Translations under genes and position numbers: made by a program
Source of the DNA: CBDHGY01 sp965263325
Lineage (GTDB): Bacteria; Pseudomonadota; Alphaproteobacteria; Caulobacterales; Hyphomonadaceae
Assembly: GCA_965263325.1 (NCBI GenBank)
Contig: CBDHGY010000002.1
Location: 2,480,001 to 2,544,000 of the forward strand
Direction: 5' to 3'
Length of the DNA: 64,000 nt
Notes under the pieces: model-generated
Databases searched by the model: none
Told to the model about the DNA's origin: nothing
Seen by the model: the letters and a program-made list of their open reading frames with translations, nothing else
In this document: piece after piece, positions 14,951 through 23,896 of the stretch
Position numbering within the stretch: position 1 is the stretch's first letter
Layout of the letters: each line of letters starts with the position of its first letter

Positions 14951-16825
14951 CTACGCCCCTTCTTTCTTCCCGAGGCGTTTGGCAATGATTGTGCCGAGCC
15001 GTGTTTCAACGCCTTGTCGGCGCATAATCGTATATTGCTGAAGCAGCGTTAGAATGTTGTTCCACACGAAATACAGAACAAGACCACCTGCAAAGCCAGC
15101 GAACACAAATGTGAAGATGATCGGCAGCAGGGCGAAGATCCGCTTTTGCATGGGGTCTTCTGGTTCCGGGTTCAGTGACTGCATCGCCCACATGGTAACG
15201 CCGTAAAGGATGGGCAGTGCGCCGATACCAATAATGAAGCCAATGAGCGGAATGCTCTTGATGGACTCGGCCGTGAACAAGAAACCAAGTGCGCCGAACA
15301 GGTTCAGCGCCGCTGTTGGGTCTGGCGCCGCCAGATCGTTCAGCCAGAGGAAACTCTCATGGCGCATTTCAATGGTCACATAGAGCGTTTTATAGAGCGC
15401 AAAGAAGATCGGTATAGTCGCAAGAATCGGCAAGCAACCCGCAATTGGGTTTGCGCCGGTTTCTTTATACAGCTTCATGATTTCCTGCTGTTGGCGCTGG
15501 CGATCTGCTGCAAATCGTTCGCGAATTTCTTTCATCGGCTCGGAGAGTTTCTTCATTTTCGCCATTGAGCGGTAGGATGAATTGTAAAGCGGAAAGAGGA
15601 CCAGCTTCACGAGGACGGTAAAGCCCAAAATGGCCAGCCCGAATGACCCAAGCAGACCCTTCAACCACATGATTACGCTGTAGAACGGCTTGGTCAGGAA
15701 GTAGAACATGCCCCAATCAATGGCGTCGTTGAAACGAGGAATGTCGAGCTCTTTTTCGTAAGCCCGCAAGGCTTCCAGGCGTTTTGAGCCAGCAAAGATG
15801 CGATTGGTAACGGTTGTGCTTTCGCCGGGTTGTAGCGTGATGTTGGTGCGGCTCACATTAATTCGAGTGGCAGCTATTGAATTCGGTTTCTCGGGGACTG
15901 CAGCTTTGTAGGTTGTTGATGCAGTGAATGCGAGATCCTGTTGAGGGATTAAGACCCCCATCCAGTATTTGTCTGTTAGTCCAATCCATCCGCCTTGAGT
16001 GGATGTAAAAAATCCATTGGCATCAGAGCCCTTGATCGTTTTTTCATCAGCGAGAGCCTTGTATTTTCGAAGCTTCAGCTCATTGTTCAAAATGCCGATC
16101 TTTCCCTCATGTGCCAGGAGTTCGCCATTCGGAAGCGCTTTTGGGTCTGTCGCAGGTAAGAAGTCCTGCTGTCGCCCAAAGCGATTAACCGATCCCCAGA
16201 AATCTAAATCCAAATCGCCCGAAGATTTATTCGTCACAGTATCGACGAACGTGAACATGTAATTGTCGTCGAGCGAAATTTCGCGTTCGATTTTTATGTT
16301 CGAGTTCTCGAATTCAATCACGACCGGCGATGATGGAGTCAGAGTTTCCGGAGAACCCCGGCGTACTTTCCAGTTTGCTTTGTCAGTACCAACCTTACCA
16401 ATTTTCTGGGTCTCGCGGTTCATTTCTGGCCAGGACCACCCATAGGCGGCATAATACCCATTCGGACCCGTCTCCGGGCGGAAGAGGTGGATGGACTCAT
16501 CGCTATCCACCAGGATTTTTTCTTTATCGAGGGTCAAATTGTCGATCCGCGCCCCCTTCAAATTGATCGAACCGCTCACTTTCGGGCCATCGAAGGCAAT
16601 GGCTTTGCGATCAGGGTCTGCCAGGGCTTCTTCGCGTGTTGCCGCGCGTTGAATGGTCTCGCGTTCCGGCTCAGGCGGCGCGTTGGCGATTTCTTCCTGA
16701 CGCTGCGCTTCTGCAGCTTCGCGAGCTTTTGCCCGAGGGTCCACGATAAATGACTGATAAAGCCACAAAAAACCGACCATCAAAACGAGCGCTAAGATGA
16801 AATTCTTCTGATCTTCTTTTTCCAT
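14951..16825 (-). CDS. yidC: Membrane protein insertase YidC/Oxa1
   Basis: The start at ATG 16825 gives MEKEDQKNFILALVLMVGFLWLYQSF, the family's N-terminal anchor; an upstream in-frame start adds 15 residues not seen in the family. The product has 624 residues. The first 330 or so form the periplasmic P1 domain, following a charged linker (AREAAEAQRQEE). The conserved insertase core has five membrane segments, including FLTKPFYSVIMWL, GFTVLVKLVLFPL with the conserved hydrophilic-groove Lys, CLPILATIPIFFALYKTLY and LVLYFVWNNILTLLQQ. YidC inserts and folds inner-membrane proteins, alone or with SecYEG. It lies 57 bases after rnpA. Confidence 0.96.
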   Translation of the reverse strand: MEKEDQKNFILALVLMVGFLWLYQSFIVDPRAKAREAAEAQRQEEIANAPPEPERETIQRAATREEALADPDRKAIAFDGPKVSGSINLKGARIDNLTLDKEKILVDSDESIHLFRPETGPNGYYAAYGWSWPEMNRETQKIGKVGTDKANWKVRRGSPETLTPSSPVVIEFENSNIKIEREISLDDNYMFTFVDTVTNKSSGDLDLDFWGSVNRFGRQQDFLPATDPKALPNGELLAHEGKIGILNNELKLRKYKALADEKTIKGSDANGFFTSTQGGWIGLTDKYWMGVLIPQQDLAFTASTTYKAAVPEKPNSIAATRINVSRTNITLQPGESTTVTNRIFAGSKRLEALRAYEKELDIPRFNDAIDWGMFYFLTKPFYSVIMWLKGLLGSFGLAILGFTVLVKLVLFPLYNSSYRSMAKMKKLSEPMKEIRERFAADRQRQQQEIMKLYKETGANPIAGCLPILATIPIFFALYKTLYVTIEMRHESFLWLNDLAAPDPTAALNLFGALGFLFTAESIKSIPLIGFIIGIGALPILYGVTMWAMQSLNPEPEDPMQKRIFALLPIIFTFVFAGFAGGLVLYFVWNNILTLLQQYTIMRRQGVETRLGTIIAKRLGKKEGA

Positions 16826-16882
16826 AAGGGAGCCGCTACTAGAGTTTGGTATGGGTTGGAATGGGTGCAATCGCCCGAAGCT

Positions 16883-17248
16883 TCAAGTCTTATGAGGCGT
16901 TTCGTTCAGGTCGCGGAGGCTTATCAGCGCATTTTCCATATCGTCAAGCAAGCGCTGCCAAACCGCTGTTGCCGTGTTTTGCCGGGCGATAAAGACGTAA
17001 TCGGTGCCTGGGACACCGTATTTTGGTAGCAAGATGCGGGCAGCCTCCCGCAAGCGTCGTTTTGAGCGGCTTCGAATGGGCGCATTTCCAAGCTTCTTTG
17101 TCGCCGTAAACCCTTTGCCAATATGGCTTTTTCCGTCATTGCGAGCATTTGCCTGGATCACCAGCGTCTTGCGTCTTTCGGATTTGCCGCGCCGCACAAA
17201 AAGAAACTGCGCCCGCTTTCGCAGACGCAGAATGTCGATATCACTCAT
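16883..17248 (-). CDS. rnpA: Ribonuclease P protein component
   Basis: The 121-residue basic protein has the RnpA features: RKRAQFLFVRRGKSERRKTLVIQA at the N-terminus, then TATKKLGNAPIRSRSKRRLREAAR, the conserved RNR-like helix that binds the RNA subunit. The second conserved patch reads TDYVFIARQNTA. It combines with RNase P RNA to remove the 5' leaders of tRNA precursors. It lies 12 bases after rpmH, and both are made from one transcript in most bacteria. The canonical G in the motif (RNRxKR) is replaced by S here, which is tolerated in alphaproteobacteria. Confidence 0.93.
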   Translation of the reverse strand: MSDIDILRLRKRAQFLFVRRGKSERRKTLVIQANARNDGKSHIGKGFTATKKLGNAPIRSRSKRRLREAARILLPKYGVPGTDYVFIARQNTATAVWQRLLDDMENALISLRDLNETPHKT

Positions 17249-17260
17249 AAGAGCTAACGC

Positions 17261-17395
17261 TTATGCTGAGAGACGCTTGCGACCCTTTGCACGGCGGCGA
17301 GACAGCACCTTGCGTCCGTTCTTTGTCGCCATGCGAGAGCGGAAACCATGCGTTTTAGCGCGTTTTTTGCGGCTTGGCTGAAATGTACGTTTCAT
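17261..17395 (-). CDS. rpmH: 50S ribosomal protein L34
   Basis: Reading leftward from ATG 17395, 44 codons encode MKRTFQPSRKKRAKTHGFRS and continue to a stop at 17261-17263, ending RRAKGRKRLSA. This is a standard L34 in sequence and length (44 residues). It is a small, very basic protein of the large ribosomal subunit near the 5' domain of 23S rRNA. It heads the rpmH-rnpA-yidC-engB-argB run. The promoter should lie in the gap 17396-17597, which is shared with the divergent DUF547 gene. Confidence 0.97.
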   Translation of the reverse strand: MKRTFQPSRKKRAKTHGFRSRMATKNGRKVLSRRRAKGRKRLSA

Positions 17396-17597
17396 CGGGC
17401 GAACTGCCTTACATATATACGGATTGTCCTGAAGCGCGGGCGTTACAGGTTTGAGCCCGTCGCGTCAAGGCAAATACGCTGCTTTGGAGCCTCTCATTAA
17501 CATCACGGGCCTTTGATCAGCCGGGATGTAGCGTGATGTGCGTTCGCCGCAAGCCATCGATATATAGGCTGAAGTTTCTAGACTTGAGAGGTAAGAG

Positions 17598-18389
17598 ATG
17601 ATCCGGGCCCTGATACTCGCCGCAACTGCGCTCACTTTGCCAGTTTCGGCATCCATTGCTGAGGAAACCGCCATGGCGACAAGCACATCCGCCAAAACTG
17701 CCCAGCATGCCGTGTGGAGCACGCTTCTCGGGAAGTATGTCAAACCCGATGGCACAGGCATTAACCGCTTTGATTATGCGGCGCTAAAGGCCTCAGCGAC
17801 GGATTCAGCTGCGCTGGACGCATATGTGTCGTCATTTGCGAGCATGGATATCAGCTCGATGAGTGAAGATGAGCAGTTTGCCGCTTGGGCCAATCTCTAC
17901 AACGCGCTTACGATACAGCACATTATTGGGCGCTACCCGGTTAAATCCATCCGGTCGGGATATTTCGTCGGGCCGTGGAAAGACGTCAAAACCGTCGCCG
18001 ATGGCAAGAAAGTCTCCCTGGACGATATCGAACACAACATTCTGCGCAAAGAATGGGATGAACCGCGGGTTCACTACGCCGTTAACTGTGCCTCTTATGG
18101 ATGTCCAAACCTGCTCGAAACGGCACTTGAGGCCGATACGCTGGACGAACAATTGGATCTTGGCGCGCGCGCTTACATCAATCATCCGCGCGGGGTGACC
18201 ATCCGCAAGAATGGTACGCTCCAGGTTTCAACAATTTATAAGTGGTTCCAGGAAGATTTCGGCGGCTCGAAAGACGGTGTCGTCGCCCACTTGCTGGAAT
18301 ACGCGGAGCCGGAGCTAGCAGCGCAGATCCGCGCGAAACCGAAGATCACCAAGTACGAATATGATTGGTCGTTGAACGACATTGAGTAA
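17598..18389 (+). CDS. DUF547 domain-containing secreted protein
   Basis: The 263-residue protein starts with a signal peptide (MIRALILAATALTLPVSAS, cleavage near IAEE). The rest is the DUF547 domain: FAAWANLYNALTIQHIIGRYPVKSIR near 92-120, the conserved MDEPRVHYAVNCASYGCPNL stretch with its VNC-x-S-x-GCP core near 155-170, and a C-terminal YKWFQEDFGG. Some DUF547 proteins are peptidase-like, but no activity is established. It should act in the periplasm. The TVP38 and oxidoreductase genes follow in the same direction, 39 bases away. Confidence 0.88.
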   Translation: MIRALILAATALTLPVSASIAEETAMATSTSAKTAQHAVWSTLLGKYVKPDGTGINRFDYAALKASATDSAALDAYVSSFASMDISSMSEDEQFAAWANLYNALTIQHIIGRYPVKSIRSGYFVGPWKDVKTVADGKKVSLDDIEHNILRKEWDEPRVHYAVNCASYGCPNLLETALEADTLDEQLDLGARAYINHPRGVTIRKNGTLQVSTIYKWFQEDFGGSKDGVVAHLLEYAEPELAAQIRAKPKITKYEYDWSLNDIE

Positions 18390-18428
18390 GACTGGAACAA
18401 ACCCGGCAATCTAAGCGAGAAGACAAAG

Positions 18429-19163
18429 ATGAGTGAAGATACGAAAGCCCCGCGCCCGCTGTTGGTGCGCCTATGGCCGCTTTATGTGATTGCGGGCGGC
18501 CTTGGCGCGGCCTGGTTCTTTGGGCTGTTTGAGTATCTCACACCGGAAGGTTTGAGCGCGCAACAGAAGGCGCTGACGGGATTTGTCTCTGATAATTTCA
18601 TGCTGGCCGTAATAACTTACGTAGTAGTTTATGCCATCGCTACATTAATCATGATGCCCGGTGCACTTTGGATCACCATTGCCGGTGGACTGATGTTTGG
18701 ATTGATTGGTGGTACGATCGTCACAGTTATCGGCGCAACGATAGGAGCAAGCCTTCTTTTCTTTGCAGCAAAGTCTTCTCTTGGTAGCAGGCTTCGAAAG
18801 CTCGCTGGATCATACGCAGAAAAGGCAAGTGAAGAATTTAATTCCTCGCCCTTATCCTACATGTTTGCGATGCGCTTTGTTCCGGCGATGCCGTTCCCCA
18901 TAGCAAATATTGTTCCAGCAATTCTAGGAGCAAAGTACCGGGATTATCTTGTTTCTACGGCAATTGGAATTATTCCTGGGGCGGCCGCGTATACCTTTGT
19001 TGGTACTACGCTTGAAAAGGCGGCGTCTGAGCAAACATCGCCCGGTGACATGTTTTGGATGTTTCTCCCCGTCGCGCTTGTCTTGCTTGCACTGTCGATT
19101 CTCCCAATCGCCTACAAAAAATTCTTCGCCAAGAAACCGGCAGAGATCGAAGGAACAGCTTAA
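18429..19163 (+). CDS. TVP38/TMEM64 (DedA-superfamily) membrane protein
   Basis: The 244-residue protein has about six hydrophobic segments. Its conserved core reads IMMPGALWITIAGGLMFGLIGGTIVTVIGATIGASLLFF, followed by the charged KLAGSYAEKA loop and FAMRFVPAMPFPIANIVPAILGAKYRDYLVST, the usual TVP38 signature with its proline-rich turn. DedA-superfamily proteins include lipid scramblases and flippases; the exact substrate is not shown here. The oxidoreductase ATG lies three bases after this stop, so the two are translated together. In many bacteria these two domains are adjacent or fused, which points to a shared role at the membrane. Confidence 0.88.
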   Translation: MSEDTKAPRPLLVRLWPLYVIAGGLGAAWFFGLFEYLTPEGLSAQQKALTGFVSDNFMLAVITYVVVYAIATLIMMPGALWITIAGGLMFGLIGGTIVTVIGATIGASLLFFAAKSSLGSRLRKLAGSYAEKASEEFNSSPLSYMFAMRFVPAMPFPIANIVPAILGAKYRDYLVSTAIGIIPGAAAYTFVGTTLEKAASEQTSPGDMFWMFLPVALVLLALSILPIAYKKFFAKKPAEIEGTA

Positions 19164-19166
19164 GTC

Positions 19167-20594
19167 ATGTCTAAGAAAAAACTAAAAGCCGACATCGTGG
19201 TGATCGGCGGAGGATCGGCTGGTCTGTCTACAGCAGCCGGGGCAGCTATGCTCGACCTGAATGTTGTCCTGTTTGAAAAAGGTGAGATGGGCGGGGACTG
19301 TCTGAACTATGGCTGCGTACCATCAAAAGCGCTGCTCAACGCAGCGAAGTATGCGCAGTCCATTCGCGAAGCGAGCAAGTATGGCGTTAGCGCTGGTGAG
19401 CCCGTCGTCGATTGGCAAGCGGTCAAAGCACATGTTCAAAAAGCCATCGATACGATTGCGCCGGTTGATAGCCAGGAACGGTTCGAAGGTCTCGGCTGTA
19501 CGGTTATTCGTGAGCATGCGCGCTTCAAGGATGCAAACACGATTGAATCTGGTAGCGTTGAAGTCAAAGCAAAGCGGATCATCATTGCGACAGGATCAAC
19601 GGCCTTCATTCCGCCTATTCCCGGGCTAAGCGACACACCTTTTGTCACAAATGAAGAAATCTTCCATCTCCCGGAATTGCCGAAGCATCTGCTCATCCTT
19701 GGGGGCGGACCGATCGGTATGGAAATGGCGCAGGCGTTTCGCCGCTTTGGATCAGATGTGACCGTGATCGAGATGGGCAAAGTGATGGGCCGTTCGGATC
19801 CAGATCATGTGGCTGTTGCCGCCGGCCAGCTTGAGCGAGAAGGTGTCAACATTCTCGAAGGTCACAAGGCGACGATGATCTCGCAAATCGATGGCGCGAT
19901 CACAGTCGATATGGAAACAGAAGCTGGTCATAAGAGCGTCACGGGATCGCACTTGCTTGTCGCGGTTGGAAGAAAAGCTGCCATCAGCGAATTGAATCTG
20001 GAAGCCGGGAAGGTCGACCATGATGGTCGCCACATTTCGGTGGGCCAAACGCTGCGCTCAAGGTCAAACAAAAAGGTCTGGGCGCTTGGCGATGTCGCTG
20101 GTCTTGGCCAGTTCACCCATCAGGCGGGCTGGCATGCCAGCGTGTTCACGCGCCGGGCGTTGTTCAAGCAGCGCACGAAAGCTGATAGCCTGCCGCCGCC
20201 TGCCGTAACTTACACCTCGCCAGAAGTGGCGCAGCTTGGTCTCACGGAAGCCGAGGCGCGCGCTCAATTTGGCGATGCGGTCAAGACAACCTCCTTCCCG
20301 TTCCATGAGAATGACCGCGCGATTGCTGAAGGCAAAACACTTGGCGAGGCGAAGATCATTGTGAAGGGATCAAAAATACTCGGCGCGCATGTAGTTGGCG
20401 AAGGTGCGGGCGACATCATTCAGCTCGTGTCTGTCGCGATGTCGAACAATCTGAAACTGACGGCGCTGACGAATTTCATCTCACCTTATCCAACCCGCGC
20501 AGAAGTCGTGAAACGGGCCGCCAGCGCCCATTACACGCCGGTTGTCTTCGGCTCGAAGATGAAACGGCTTGTCAGTATTCTGAAGCGGTTTTAG
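19167..20594 (+). CDS. FAD-dependent pyridine-nucleotide-disulfide oxidoreductase (mercuric reductase/Lpd-like)
   Basis: The 475-residue flavoprotein begins with the FAD fold VVIGGGSAGLSTAAGAAML. The redox pair is in GEMGGDCLNYGCVPSKALL (Cys near residues 45 and 50). An NAD(P) fold follows (LLILGGGPIGMEMAQAFRRFG), then VWALGDVAGLGQFTHQAG binding FAD. The dimer domain ends ISPYPTRAEVVKRAAS instead of the HxxxxE of true lipoamide dehydrogenases. No N-terminal mercury-binding domain or C-terminal Cys pair is present, so mercuric reductase activity is unlikely. The likely role is NAD(P)H-dependent reduction of a thiol or quinone at the membrane with the TVP38 partner; this is inference from pairing. 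Confidence 0.88.
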   Translation: MSKKKLKADIVVIGGGSAGLSTAAGAAMLDLNVVLFEKGEMGGDCLNYGCVPSKALLNAAKYAQSIREASKYGVSAGEPVVDWQAVKAHVQKAIDTIAPVDSQERFEGLGCTVIREHARFKDANTIESGSVEVKAKRIIIATGSTAFIPPIPGLSDTPFVTNEEIFHLPELPKHLLILGGGPIGMEMAQAFRRFGSDVTVIEMGKVMGRSDPDHVAVAAGQLEREGVNILEGHKATMISQIDGAITVDMETEAGHKSVTGSHLLVAVGRKAAISELNLEAGKVDHDGRHISVGQTLRSRSNKKVWALGDVAGLGQFTHQAGWHASVFTRRALFKQRTKADSLPPPAVTYTSPEVAQLGLTEAEARAQFGDAVKTTSFPFHENDRAIAEGKTLGEAKIIVKGSKILGAHVVGEGAGDIIQLVSVAMSNNLKLTALTNFISPYPTRAEVVKRAASAHYTPVVFGSKMKRLVSILKRF

Positions 20595-20605
20595 AGGGCG
20601 CAGCC

Positions 20606-23497
20606 TCAGCCAAGAGTGCGCAGCTCATCCAGCCGCTCGCGCAGATCCTTGAGGTCGCGGTCGCGGCGGTGATAGCCGGTTTCCTGAACACCCGCGAACG
20701 CATCTTTGTGGTGCGCCTCGGCCGTATCGAGCAGCTGTTTTTCCTCCGCCGTGAGCGGGTCGGTTCGCCAGACCGCTGCCGGGGCAGGGGCGGATTTGCC
20801 GCCGAAGATACGCGCGAGGATGGACCGTTTGGCGGGCTCAGCCCCGGGCGGCAGCGGACGTACCGGTTCCGGCCAGGGATCATCTGGGGCAGGCTGGCCA
20901 TCGACCAGCGGAACAAGCGCCTCAGGCGGCGCGCCGGGAATTTGAGCGAGGCATAGCCGCGCCGATTCCAGGTGCCAGTCGATGAGGAACAGCCCCATGC
21001 TGCCGCGTGAGGCGATATCATGGGTCTCGGCGAGATCGTCGGCAGCGGTTTTGAGGTTCGTTGCATCGCCGCCGCACTCAAAGGCCTGGCGGTGGAATTC
21101 AGCCCGGGCGAGGAGGCCCTGAGCGAGATAGATATCCTGGCTCGCCGCGCGCAGGGCCGTGACCGCCACGTCTAGGCGCGGGCCAGCAGCCCCGGCCGCC
21201 TCGGCGTCGCCATGCGCGGCGCGCAGAGCAAGCGCGCGGCCGTCGGCGAGCGCGAGGGTGCCGCGAGCCAACATTGAAACGCCGGCCACTTGTTTTTGGA
21301 TTTCATCTTCCCAAGCCGCCCGCTCCTGCACCGCCTGCGCTGCGCCGCGCGCCAGCAGGAGGTCGCAATAGAGGTAGCCTTGCAGTGAATAAAGGCGCAG
21401 AAACTGTGGCTCTTGCTTCGCTTGGCGGGCCTCGGCTTCGGCGAACAGGGCGGCGGCGGCTGGCTCTTGCCCGGCCTCGGCGAGGACGTTGGCCAAGGAG
21501 GCGCGGTTCACCATCATCTGGAAGCCATCGCCGGAGCGATCGGCATAGGCGACGGCCTCTTCGCCTGCCTCCACGCCTGCGGCGACCCGGCCGATGGCGC
21601 GGCGCAGTTCTGAGAGATTGGCTCCTTCAATCGCTGCAAATTTCCAATTTCCGGCATCGACGTGCATCTTTATGGTCTCGGCAAGCGGTGCTTCCGCCTC
21701 GGTGAGCCGGCCCAGTGCGCGTAGGGCGAAGGCGGCGAATCCCAGCGCCACGGAGCGGACGGGTGCGGTGAGCGCCTCGTTCGGTGCACCCCAGGGCGGA
21801 TCGAAAAAATGCGCCAGTGCGCCGAGATTTGCCGCATAGGCTCCAAGGTGTTTGTTGATGTACGCTTGGTTCCCCCGTCGCACACGCCGGGCGTAGACCT
21901 CATACCACGCCTCTTGCAGCCGCCCCGCCTTGCAGCCATGATTGATCGCATGGAAAAGTGGTTGCATCTCGGCGAGTGTGTCCGGCAACTCCTTCTCCGG
22001 AACGGCCTGATAGTGCCGGTACAGCCGCTCATGCGCCGCGCGCCAGGAATCCGGGCTGGTCTGCTGGAGGGCTTTGCCGAAATGGCTGCGCACGACGGGG
22101 TGGGCGTCAAGTGCGTCCGGATCGGCTTCATCTTCTGAGCCGAGCAGTTTCAGTTCCCGCAAACGGGATTTGGCGGTTCTGAGGCGCTTATCTCTCTGCG
22201 CAAGAGATGCAGCGTGCCATTCATCTGTCAGCCCCGGGATCGGCTCACCCTCTAGCAGGGCGCGCACCGCCCCGCCATCAGCCGGGCGGTCAAACAAGCC
22301 CACGATAGAGAGCAACATGCGCTCTACTTCGCCCCGGCCATTGCTTTCGGTTTGCAGCGCTTCGAACCGGGCGATATAGCCCGCCATGATTGCGCCCGCC
22401 CGCTTGGCGAGCCGCGCGGTCTGCTCTGAGGCGGCCAGCTCTTCTTCTGTGTCTATTATATCCTGAAGGCCGAGATGGTCGCGCCGGGCAATGTCACCTG
22501 CTTCCACCGCGTCGATATACGTGCCGAGCAGGGTCACCGATAGGGCGTGGCCCTGCACTTCCTCGACCGCTTTTTGCATGTCGTCTTTCGCGCCCCAGCA
22601 GCCTAGATGGCGCAACAGGTGCGCGCCCGCGCGGGGGCTGAGACTGTCGAGTGCGCGGGAGCGGACATCGGGCTCGCTGCGGTTTTCAAGCTCCGGCAAG
22701 TGCTGGCGCGAGGTAATGACGACAAGACCCGGATGGCCGAGGGCAAGATCCTGAATCAGGCGCTGGAGGCCTTTGTCCTTCAGGCGGCCCTTGTTCACAT
22801 CCGGCAGCGATTGCAGCGGCTCGATCCCGTCCAACAGGAGCAGGGTTCGGGTCTCTTTCAGCCGCGCGGCAAGCAGGCGCGCGCGGGCGATGGCATCGCC
22901 TGGCAGCTCTCCGAGCTCGCCCATGAACCGCAAGGCCTCGATGATGAAGTTTTCAGAGTCAGCGTTGCGGTTCTCGCCGGAACCCTGCGAATAGGCTGAC
23001 CAGCCGAGGACTTTCTCGGCGTGGGGGAAATCTGTCTCGGCCAGCCGGTCAACCAGGCGCCGCATCAGCGCAGTTTTGCCCGCTCCGCCAATCGCATGCA
23101 GCACGAGGATGTTGGTCTTGGCGTCGTCGTCCGCCTCCGGCGCGCACGAGGCCCACGCATCCAGCAACAGGCTTTCTTCCGTATCGCGCCCGGTGAGGAA
23201 TCCAGATCCGGAGGTGAGAACAGCGGGGAGGCTGACCCTCTGCTGGGCCAGCAATGCCTCGGTTGGCGGGCGCGGTGCCAGTTTCTTTCGGAGCGCGCGG
23301 CGTTCCTCGGCGTCTGAGACCTGTTTCAGCCGCGTCTCGATCTGAGCAACGAGAACGGCCACGTCCCAGTCGACCCGGTTCAAGCGATAGGTGAGCCCTT
23401 GCAGCTCCTCGGTGAAGTCATCAGGCCCGATATCCTCAAGGCCAACGGGTAACAGTTTCGATTTACCCGACGCATATGTCGCCTCATAGCGGCACAT
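20606..23497 (-). CDS. STAND NTPase with TPR-rich C-terminus; downstream part of a split TIR-STAND-TPR gene
   Basis: From ATG 23497 this 963-residue product begins inside a TIR domain (RYEATYASGKSKLLPVGLED, residues 3-22). The STAND module follows: P-loop HAIGGAGKTALMRRL with Lys141, Walker B LLLLDGIE near 219-225, and VVITSR near 259-264, then a winged-helix-like region. From about residue 500 to 900 it is helical and Ala-rich, with TPR-like repeats (for example ALGRLTEAEAPLAETIKMH). The same frame runs upstream into the TIR fragment, broken only by TGA 23504-23506. The ATG lies six bases after that stop and lacks a good ribosome site, so restart would depend on coupling. GC content is visibly above the flanks, a sign of transfer. 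TIR-STAND-TPR proteins are signalling or antiphage candidates. Confidence 0.85.
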   Translation of the reverse strand: MCRYEATYASGKSKLLPVGLEDIGPDDFTEELQGLTYRLNRVDWDVAVLVAQIETRLKQVSDAEERRALRKKLAPRPPTEALLAQQRVSLPAVLTSGSGFLTGRDTEESLLLDAWASCAPEADDDAKTNILVLHAIGGAGKTALMRRLVDRLAETDFPHAEKVLGWSAYSQGSGENRNADSENFIIEALRFMGELGELPGDAIARARLLAARLKETRTLLLLDGIEPLQSLPDVNKGRLKDKGLQRLIQDLALGHPGLVVITSRQHLPELENRSEPDVRSRALDSLSPRAGAHLLRHLGCWGAKDDMQKAVEEVQGHALSVTLLGTYIDAVEAGDIARRDHLGLQDIIDTEEELAASEQTARLAKRAGAIMAGYIARFEALQTESNGRGEVERMLLSIVGLFDRPADGGAVRALLEGEPIPGLTDEWHAASLAQRDKRLRTAKSRLRELKLLGSEDEADPDALDAHPVVRSHFGKALQQTSPDSWRAAHERLYRHYQAVPEKELPDTLAEMQPLFHAINHGCKAGRLQEAWYEVYARRVRRGNQAYINKHLGAYAANLGALAHFFDPPWGAPNEALTAPVRSVALGFAAFALRALGRLTEAEAPLAETIKMHVDAGNWKFAAIEGANLSELRRAIGRVAAGVEAGEEAVAYADRSGDGFQMMVNRASLANVLAEAGQEPAAAALFAEAEARQAKQEPQFLRLYSLQGYLYCDLLLARGAAQAVQERAAWEDEIQKQVAGVSMLARGTLALADGRALALRAAHGDAEAAGAAGPRLDVAVTALRAASQDIYLAQGLLARAEFHRQAFECGGDATNLKTAADDLAETHDIASRGSMGLFLIDWHLESARLCLAQIPGAPPEALVPLVDGQPAPDDPWPEPVRPLPPGAEPAKRSILARIFGGKSAPAPAAVWRTDPLTAEEKQLLDTAEAHHKDAFAGVQETGYHRRDRDLKDLRERLDELRTLG

Positions 23498-23503
23498 GGG
23501 ACG

Positions 23504-23761
23504 TCAGAGCGCCGTTTTCGACCAGAGGGCCACGATGATGGCGGCCTCTTCCATCTTGCGGGTGATGGCACCGTGCCAGTCTGTGCCGGAATCGTCCATC
23601 AGCTCCTTGTCATACCAGACGGACATGTCTGCAGCCTCAAGGGCCGCAGCAAGTTCGGCCGCATAGCCGAACTGCGTTTCGTCTTTATGGGCGTATGATA
23701 TGAACACGTCGAACGGTTCGATTGTATCCATCTCATCCTTTTGAGAAACACCCTCGGCCAT
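23504..23761 (-). CDS. Truncated TIR domain; upstream part of the split TIR-STAND-TPR gene
   Basis: The start at ATG 23761 follows AAGGGGACGGAC, a good site, and an 85-residue product results. TIR box 1 is FDVFISYAHKD (17-27). Then come a helix (YAAELAAALEAADM), SVWYDKELMDDSG, DWHGAITRKMEEA and VALWSKTAL, where TGA stops it. The remaining TIR helices are encoded in the same frame just past the stop. By my rough alignment, the position of the catalytic Glu of NADase-type TIRs falls on His (DWHGAI), so NAD cleavage is doubtful. As it stands the fragment is an incomplete fold. The gene is either a recent pseudogene, read through, or has a sequence error at the TGA. Confidence 0.8.
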   Translation of the reverse strand: MAEGVSQKDEMDTIEPFDVFISYAHKDETQFGYAAELAAALEAADMSVWYDKELMDDSGTDWHGAITRKMEEAAIIVALWSKTAL

Positions 23762-23896
23762 GTCCGTCCCCTTGTGTGTCGAGCGCACGATAACAGAGCG
23801 GGAAGGCGAGGCAAGTCTCCCGGCAGGGTCGTCTGGCACCCACCCTCACCACCTTCAGGGCTTGTCGCAACGCGAACCCTCGCTTAAGTCGCAAGG

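Noticed and set aside
21159..22999. Several long open frames opposite the STAND gene
   Set aside because: They run antisense to a well-supported gene in GC-rich DNA, where chance frames are common, and show no recognisable protein.
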